DNA from: an uncultured Veillonellaceae bacterium | Lineage (GTDB): Bacteria; Bacillota; Negativicutes; Selenomonadales; Selenomonadaceae | Assembly (NCBI GenBank): GCA_945949525.1 | Contig: CAMFES010000004.1 | Coordinates: forward strand, 1 to 58,530 | DNA length: 58,530 bases | Direction of reading: 5' to 3' | Part shown: positions 54,028 through 58,530 of the stretch, piece after piece | How the letters are laid out: each line of letters begins with the position of its first letter | Position numbering within the stretch: the first letter of the stretch is position 1 | Translations under genes and position numbers: made by a program | The notes under the pieces: generated by a model | What the model saw: the letters and a program-made list of their open reading frames with translations, nothing else | Database searches by the model: none | Told to the model about the DNA's origin: nothing

Positions 54028-55956
54028 TTATGTGTCAATCTTATTCTTGTCCAGGCCGTATTTCTTCAGGTATCTGTAAAGCGTAACGCGGCTCACATGG
54101 AGCAGTGTAGACAGACGGCTGATATTGCCCCCCGCCACGCGCCATACCTTGATAAATACCTCCTTGTCCTCCTTCCAGCGGGCATCCAGGGTAATATCCC
54201 CGAAGAGGTTGATATCCTCTGCATGGATAACATCGCCTGCGGTGCGGAAAAAGGCATGCTCTATCACGTTCTGCAGCTGCTTGATGTTCCCCGGCCATTC
54301 GTAGGTCATCAGAAAATCCACCGCATCCTGTGCCAGAGTTTTGCCCTTTGACTGGTGCAGTCCGGCCAGCTCGGCAAGTATATGCTCGCCCAGCACCCCG
54401 ATATCCTCCTTGCGGTTTCTGAGAGGCGGTATGCGGATGATGCTGTGGGACAGCACCCCGTAGAGGGCGCTGTCAAAGCTTCCCCGCTCCGTCAGGCGCC
54501 TCAGCTCCGTATCACAGGCTGCCACCAGCCGCACGTTGATGGGACGGCTGGTGTCCTCCCCGATGCGGCTGGACTCCATGGTGGTCAGAGAGGCGGCCAG
54601 CTCCCTGGCTATATCCAGCGGCATTTTCTCCACCTCGTCGATGAAGAGGGTACCTCCGGAGGCCAGCTCCAGCTTGCCGGGATGGCTGACCTCCCGGCTG
54701 ACGCTGACGCCAAAAATCTCCTGCTCCAGAATCTCCGGTGTCACATCGCCGCAGTGCAGGGTAATAAAAGGCCCGGTGGCAAAGGGACTGGCCTGATGTA
54801 TGCCGTGAGCCATGCGCTGCTTGCCCGTGCCGCTCTCCCCCTGCAGCAGAATGTGGTTCCGTCCCTTGGCCAGCCGCTGGGCCTTGTCCTTGACGGAGCT
54901 GAAGGCCCCGCTGGCACACACCATAGAACTCAGGCTGTATTTGGCCGTAAACCCCGCCGCATGCGCCACCATGGTACGCAAATCCTCAATGGGCATGGAG
55001 ATGGCCACCACGCTTTGTACCACATCCTCGCTATCCCGCTCAAAGGGAACCACCGTGGTGATATCCTCGTAGGTCCTGCTGGGAGTAATCCAGGTGACCT
55101 CCCTGTTGTGGCTGGGAACCCCCTGAAAGCCGGAGTATATAGGCGTGTGGCGGTAGTTCATCACCACGTCGCTGAGCCTGGTGCCAAAGCCGTTGCTGTC
55201 CTTCCTGCCGATGCCGATTTTCTTCAGCCTCTGCATGCCCAGCTTGTTGGCGTAGGCCACCTCCGAACCCTCCTGCACATGGTAGACGGCAAAGGGAATC
55301 ACATCCAGTATGGCCTCCTGGGCCTTGAGACGTATCTGCTGCTGCAGGTAGTTCTCCAAACCGTAGCTCAGGGTCTTCAGAACCGCCATCACCGCCTCCT
55401 GCGGCATATTCTGATAGTGCATGCCCACCATGGTGATGATGTAGCGCATCTTCTGATCCACGAAAATCGGTGCCGAGCAGGCATCGCTCTCGTGGGAGTC
55501 CTGCACCCACATCTCCGGCCCGAACAGCCAGAAGGGCTGCTGCAGGTCATAGGCCATGCTGACGCTGCTGGTGCCTATTTCCTCCACACCGACCCTGACG
55601 CCCTCGATTTCCCCCGGCGTCATCTGATAAAAGGGCATGGTGTAGCTCTTCAGAATGACGCACTCCTCATCCAGAAGCAGAAGGCTGATATCGTATTCCT
55701 TGAAAAAATCACGCAGATTGTTGGTCAGATGGCGCAGGTAGGTGATAGCCTCCTTGTGCAGCCTCTGCCTGGTGGCAAACTCCTCCCTGGACAGCCTGTG
55801 ATCCGTGTGGATTCTGTCAGTGGGGGCATTGTGGCTGCGGCTTTTCGCCCAGGATGCCGCCACCTCCGGGTTGACGTTAGGGTCCAGCCTGCCTGTATTT
55901 ATATATGAATCATAGTAAGCCTTTAACTTTTCGCGGCTGCGCGGCCCTCTTATCAT
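54028..55956 (-). CDS. Sigma-54-activator-like Fis-family regulator lacking GAFTGA
   Basis: 642 residues: an N-terminal AcoR-like GAF region (about 60-200), a PAS-like domain (about 215-300), an AAA+ domain (about 345-555) and a C-terminal Fis-type helix-turn-helix (GGNISRLSTLLHVSRVTLYRYL). Walker A (GESGTGKQ) and Walker B (GGTLFIDEVEKM) are present. The loop that normally contains GAFTGA reads EIFGVSVSREVSHPGKLELA, so the sigma-54 contact is absent, and the arginine-finger region (usually FREDLYYRL) reads FDSALYGVL. It may be a regulator that no longer uses sigma-54. The ATG follows AAGGGAAGG. Confidence 0.85.
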   Translation of the reverse strand: MIRGPRSREKLKAYYDSYINTGRLDPNVNPEVAASWAKSRSHNAPTDRIHTDHRLSREEFATRQRLHKEAITYLRHLTNNLRDFFKEYDISLLLLDEECVILKSYTMPFYQMTPGEIEGVRVGVEEIGTSSVSMAYDLQQPFWLFGPEMWVQDSHESDACSAPIFVDQKMRYIITMVGMHYQNMPQEAVMAVLKTLSYGLENYLQQQIRLKAQEAILDVIPFAVYHVQEGSEVAYANKLGMQRLKKIGIGRKDSNGFGTRLSDVVMNYRHTPIYSGFQGVPSHNREVTWITPSRTYEDITTVVPFERDSEDVVQSVVAISMPIEDLRTMVAHAAGFTAKYSLSSMVCASGAFSSVKDKAQRLAKGRNHILLQGESGTGKQRMAHGIHQASPFATGPFITLHCGDVTPEILEQEIFGVSVSREVSHPGKLELASGGTLFIDEVEKMPLDIARELAASLTTMESSRIGEDTSRPINVRLVAACDTELRRLTERGSFDSALYGVLSHSIIRIPPLRNRKEDIGVLGEHILAELAGLHQSKGKTLAQDAVDFLMTYEWPGNIKQLQNVIEHAFFRTAGDVIHAEDINLFGDITLDARWKEDKEVFIKVWRVAGGNISRLSTLLHVSRVTLYRYLKKYGLDKNKIDT

Positions 55957-56038
55957 TGTAACATCCTTCCCTTCACTTTACACTCCTTATTCTATCATCA
56001 CAGGTTTTCTACTGCAAATTTATTTTGCACTCTCTTAT

Positions 56039-56066
56039 TTTACACTGCTGTGAATTATGTTATAAT
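56039..56066 (+). promoter_or_regulatory. Promoter of the small membrane protein gene
   Basis: -35 TTTACA (56039-56044) and -10 TATAAT (56061-56066), spacer 16. The leader before the ATG at 56196 would be about 120 bases. Confidence 0.65.
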
Positions 56067-56195
56067 GGTCTTGCTGTTTTTGTGTCATTGCCGAAAAGCC
56101 GGCGGGCGGCTGTAAAGCTGTGCAGTCGTGCATCTATGGGGCAACGGCCTGAAAATAGTGCAAAAAGGTCTTATGAAAGGGAAGAGGTATACAAA

Positions 56196-56531
56196 ATGGC
56201 AACCCAGTACAAAAAAATTCAGAATAAAATCCATCCCAAGGAGGATGACAAGCCAAAGGCTGACCTGAAGCCGAAGGCCAGCCGCGATGCCCTGCTGCTG
56301 GTGCTTATCGCCGTAACCCTGGTGATTCTGGTGCTGGCCTGGAGCAACATGGACGGCATCGGCCGCGGCATGTACGGTGCGATGTTCGTGGGCATGGTGA
56401 TTGTCTACATCAACAGGCGTATGGAGTTCAGCGACAAGGTGCGCAAGGCCCTCATCGCCATCAGCTCCGCCCTGATGCTGGCATCCATCTGCCTGCTGGG
56501 ACTGAGCATGTACAATCAGTTCTTCGGCTAA
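56196..56531 (+). CDS. Small three-helix membrane protein
   Basis: 111 residues with a basic, Lys-rich N-terminus (KKIQNKIHPKEDDKPKADLK) and three hydrophobic segments (ALLLVLIAVTLVILVLAW, MYGAMFVGMVIVYI, ALIAISSALMLASICLLGLS). The function is unknown. AAAGGGAAGAGG precedes the ATG at 56196. A single gene with its own promoter and terminator, divergent from the regulator gene. Confidence 0.75.
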   Translation: MATQYKKIQNKIHPKEDDKPKADLKPKASRDALLLVLIAVTLVILVLAWSNMDGIGRGMYGAMFVGMVIVYINRRMEFSDKVRKALIAISSALMLASICLLGLSMYNQFFG

Positions 56532-56561
56532 ATCGCCGCACGGCAAGCAATCAATCAGACA

Positions 56562-56611
56562 AAAATCCCCTGCTGCATATCTGCCAACGCAGAAGCAGCA
56601 GGGGATTTTTA
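56562..56611. terminator. Bidirectional terminator
   Basis: AAAAATCCCCTGCTGC pairs with GCAGCAGGGGATTTTT and serves the convergent small membrane protein and ATPase genes. Confidence 0.9.
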
Positions 56612-56630
56612 TTAACACTCAAAATTGCCT

Positions 56631-57617
56631 TCAACTATCTTGCATCTCTTTTTCGCTCTTTCTGCCGTAATTTTGGATTGCATTAACCATTTTAGGCAGA
56701 TTTTTCTCATGCAAATATACGGGATTTATATGCTGCTTACTATATTGCCAATAGGTACCTGCAGTCTGCTTAATCAGAAAATCTGTAAAAAATCGCTCCC
56801 AGCTGATATATGCTTTGCTATCAATGTAATTCTCCGGGGCTTCCAACACCTTGGCAACAGCATTATTCTCAGAAAAATGTGCCTTCAACAGCAGCCATTC
56901 AAAAGATTCCGGCAAAAACAGGTATATCTTCCTGCCATCCTCCATCAAATGATAAATCCTTTCTATTTCCGCCCCAAAGGCTGCACCATCAGCAACCACA
57001 ATGCAGGCCTTCTCACTACAAGCCAGCAATAGCCTGTACACATTTGATTTTCCCTGAGCGGACACGCATTGATATTTCTTTCCATACACGGCCTCAAAAA
57101 ACTCAAAGCCCGATTTGCTATCTTCGATTACCATGACAGCGGAATCTGAACCATACTCCTGTTTATCCGCCTCATACAGCGGATAAAATTCATTATAAAT
57201 CTGCTTGAAACCGGCATACTTCTGAGAAATTCTGATGCCATAAATTTCCTGAACACTGTATGGCAGGTTAGGCAGATTGTGTCTGGTAATAAGAACAAAA
57301 TAATTGTCCGATGCCCCAACAGCGGCAGCAAACTCATCACTGCCAATAAATTTTTCGCCCTCATCTATAAAGACTATACTATCACTAATTGACTGCAAAT
57401 TAACCTGCCAGCGAATACTATCCAGCACAACGCATTTTTTTGCACAATTCACAGTTATGCCGCTGGCAACGCCATTTTGCTCATAATTCGACAGCATTCC
57501 TATCAACGTGGTTTTGCCGGTGGCACTATCTCCCCTGACCACAGTGATATTCCGCCGTATGTCAAATTCAAACCGCAATCTTTTGTTGAAAATAGTAACC
57601 CTATATTGACCTTTCAT
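56631..57617 (-). CDS. AAA/P-loop ATPase paired with a DUF4869 protein
   Basis: 328 residues. An N-terminal P-loop ATPase core has Walker A GDSATGKT and Walker B SIVFIDEGEKFI, and the following TRHNLPNLPYSVQEIYGI may carry a sensor. The C-terminal half (about 140-328) includes a segment VVIEDSKSGFEFFEAVYG and VVADGAAFGAEIERI that resembles a Toprim-like fold, as in OLD-type nucleases, but this is tentative. It is A/T-rich compared with its neighbours, suggesting acquisition. It starts 40 bases downstream of the DUF4869 gene, same strand, so the two probably form an operon. No known function; a defence or stress role is speculative. Confidence 0.75.
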   Translation of the reverse strand: MKGQYRVTIFNKRLRFEFDIRRNITVVRGDSATGKTTLIGMLSNYEQNGVASGITVNCAKKCVVLDSIRWQVNLQSISDSIVFIDEGEKFIGSDEFAAAVGASDNYFVLITRHNLPNLPYSVQEIYGIRISQKYAGFKQIYNEFYPLYEADKQEYGSDSAVMVIEDSKSGFEFFEAVYGKKYQCVSAQGKSNVYRLLLACSEKACIVVADGAAFGAEIERIYHLMEDGRKIYLFLPESFEWLLLKAHFSENNAVAKVLEAPENYIDSKAYISWERFFTDFLIKQTAGTYWQYSKQHINPVYLHEKNLPKMVNAIQNYGRKSEKEMQDS

Positions 57618-57657
57618 TTTCTTCCCCTATATAAAGCATGCAATGTTTACCAGCAAA

Positions 57658-58107
57658 TCAGATAAAATTATAAATATTCTCCAGCCACTCATGACGATTG
57701 CGCACTATCTTGCCATTATTAAGAATTTCAATTTCAAAGGGACCTGCACCAAAACGCATCCCATGATGTAGGGTAATGGTTATATCCTTATCTTCTGCCA
57801 GCTTTAATATCCACTTGGCGCAATTATCCCCACAGGCGGAGCCATTAAAAATATTTCCGCTGGTATCAAATGCCAGAAGCATCAGGGTTTTCACCCCGCC
57901 GGATAATTCCTTGGGCGTAATCGCCCCAAGCACCGGGCTGTCTATAACATGACTGCTGATGACAACGGATTTATCAACATCCGCAATCATGGCTTTTGCC
58001 AATTCATCAGTAATCCACTTATCCTCATATTGATTGTTAAAATACATGTCAGGATTGTATATTTCATTCTCAAGTCCGCCCATGTACACCTTGAGCATAT
58101 TCATCAC
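57658..58107 (-). CDS. DUF4869 protein
   Basis: About 149 residues. The pattern YNPDMYFNNQYEDKWITDELA, PKELSGGVKTLMLLAFDTSG and ACGDNCAKWILKLAEDKDITI matches what I recall of DUF4869, a family of unknown function found in Firmicutes and often beside an ATP-binding protein, as here. The SxCGDNC cluster has two Cys that could bind metal. Start MLKVYMG (third ATG) is possible; the first ATG is given. It is the first gene of the pair, A/T-rich. Confidence 0.75.
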   Translation of the reverse strand: MMNMLKVYMGGLENEIYNPDMYFNNQYEDKWITDELAKAMIADVDKSVVISSHVIDSPVLGAITPKELSGGVKTLMLLAFDTSGNIFNGSACGDNCAKWILKLAEDKDITITLHHGMRFGAGPFEIEILNNGKIVRNRHEWLENIYNFI

Positions 58108-58209
58108 CTCATATTGCCTGGAAACTCAAATCACTTTTTAACCTTGCTTTCTTATATTTTACTATCTGTTTCGATATCTGCAAAGTTTTTTATAACCCCT
58201 GCAATAAAA

Positions 58210-58246
58210 ATCGCAGTACAGAAGCCCATAGCTTCCATACTGCGAT
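58210..58246 (-). terminator. Terminator of atpC
   Basis: ATCGCAGTA..GAAGC pairs with GCTTC..TACTGCGAT and is followed on the minus strand by TTTTATT. It ends the ATP synthase operon before the A/T-rich ATPase pair. Confidence 0.8.
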
Positions 58247-58312
58247 AATTGCTAAACTATATAAATACCCAAAACAGGCAAATCTATATGCTTGCGATAG
58301 GCTTTTGTTCCC

Positions 58313-58530
58313 TTATGCCACCGGATTGCCGGAAGCAGTCAGACGCGCCATAGCGCGATGCAGGGCAGCCTCGGCCCGCTTGCCGTCCACAGGGCACTCA
58401 GCAGAGGAAGTGCAGTTCTTGAACTCCTCCAGGCGCTTCTTGGCACGGTCATAAGCCTTCTGGGCCCTCAGCACGTCAATCTCCACAGGCAGCTCGGCAG
58501 CAGAAGCCAGCACGGTAATCTTCTCCGGCT
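58313..58530 (-). CDS. atpC: F0F1 ATP synthase epsilon subunit, partial
   Basis: The frame runs off the right edge; visible residues are PEKITVLASAAELPVEIDVL and then the C-terminal helical hairpin AQKAYDRAKKRLEEF. This is the C-terminal part of the epsilon subunit, whose helices regulate ATP synthase. It has an unusual CTSSAECPVDGKRAE insertion or variant between the two helices. The rest of the atp operon should lie to the right. Confidence 0.9.
   Translation of the reverse strand, partial: PEKITVLASAAELPVEIDVLRAQKAYDRAKKRLEEFKNCTSSAECPVDGKRAEAALHRAMARLTASGNPVA

Noticed and set aside
54355-55908. 517-residue open frame on the plus strand opposite the AAA+ regulator
   Set aside because: No ribosome site and no recognisable domain; its composition (His, Gln, Leu rich) is that of a shadow of a GC-rich gene on the other strand, where clear AAA+ motifs are seen.

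Overview
The window reads as chromosome of a Gram-negative-type (diderm) Firmicute, most likely a Selenomonadaceae-like member of the Negativicutes. The basis is an SLH-domain outer-membrane porin (ompM type), a complete TolC/adaptor/ABC-permease exporter that needs an outer membrane, and csaB beside a DUF5693 gene, together with Firmicute-style operons (ftsEX with peptidase genes, secA-prfB, the ychF/DUF951 neighbourhood). The species cannot be named from this sequence. Most genes lie on the minus strand.

Layout. 0-5 kb: a partial tRNA-Asn and a phosphorelay (hybrid kinase, Hpt protein, HD-GYP response regulator), then a palindromic element and a receiver-domain fragment. 5-12 kb: SEC-C protein, AMIN-amidase, an amino-acid ABC importer, galM and an HD-GYP protein. 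12-17 kb: tripartite efflux operon. 17-21 kb: ftsE-ftsX-M23 peptidase-S41 peptidase. 21-30 kb: an Rpn-type nuclease, then secA-prfB-DUF2993-DUF5693-csaB, with hpf divergent. 30-34 kb: a second amino-acid ABC importer (glnHPQ-like), a zinc-ribbon protein and a YjfB-like protein. 34-39 kb: protein or surface glycosylation genes (SPINDLY-type transferase, methyltransferase/glycosyltransferase fusion, O-antigen-ligase-like protein). 39-45.5 kb: Na+/alanine symporter, DUF951, nitrilase-family amidase, ychF, galE, galU. 45.5-49 kb: gene fragments and small RNA loci, ompM and tRNA-Arg. 49-56 kb: yqeB, a TatD-linked radical SAM protein, pyridoxamine kinase, ftsW, trmB and an unusual AAA+/Fis regulator. 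56-58.5 kb: small membrane protein, an A/T-rich ATPase-DUF4869 pair, and the 3' end of atpC.

The most interesting part is 43.2-49.0 kb. Two short loci (46.0-46.3 and 46.7-47.0 kb) each encode a 26-32 residue hydrophobic peptide ending in the shared motif HYICKWLD. Each has a strong promoter, a Shine-Dalgarno hairpin, a bidirectional terminator, and a convergent promoter whose RNA would be complementary to the toxin start through a direct repeat. This is the layout of Fst/par-type type I toxin-antitoxin modules. Two more cassettes between ychF and galE keep the terminator, the convergent promoter and a ghost copy of a toxin start but have no toxin gene, so they look like orphan antitoxins. A further orphan antisense-type RNA lies upstream of tRNA-Arg. 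The intact modules sit against the broken 5' ends of an integrase fragment and an Rpn-nuclease fragment.

A second novelty is a family of three long nested palindromes (4.2, 21.0 and 34.1 kb) that share a core but have different self-complementary outer arms; one is bracketed by 21-bp perfect direct repeats. All calls come from reading the sequence; no database search was run.
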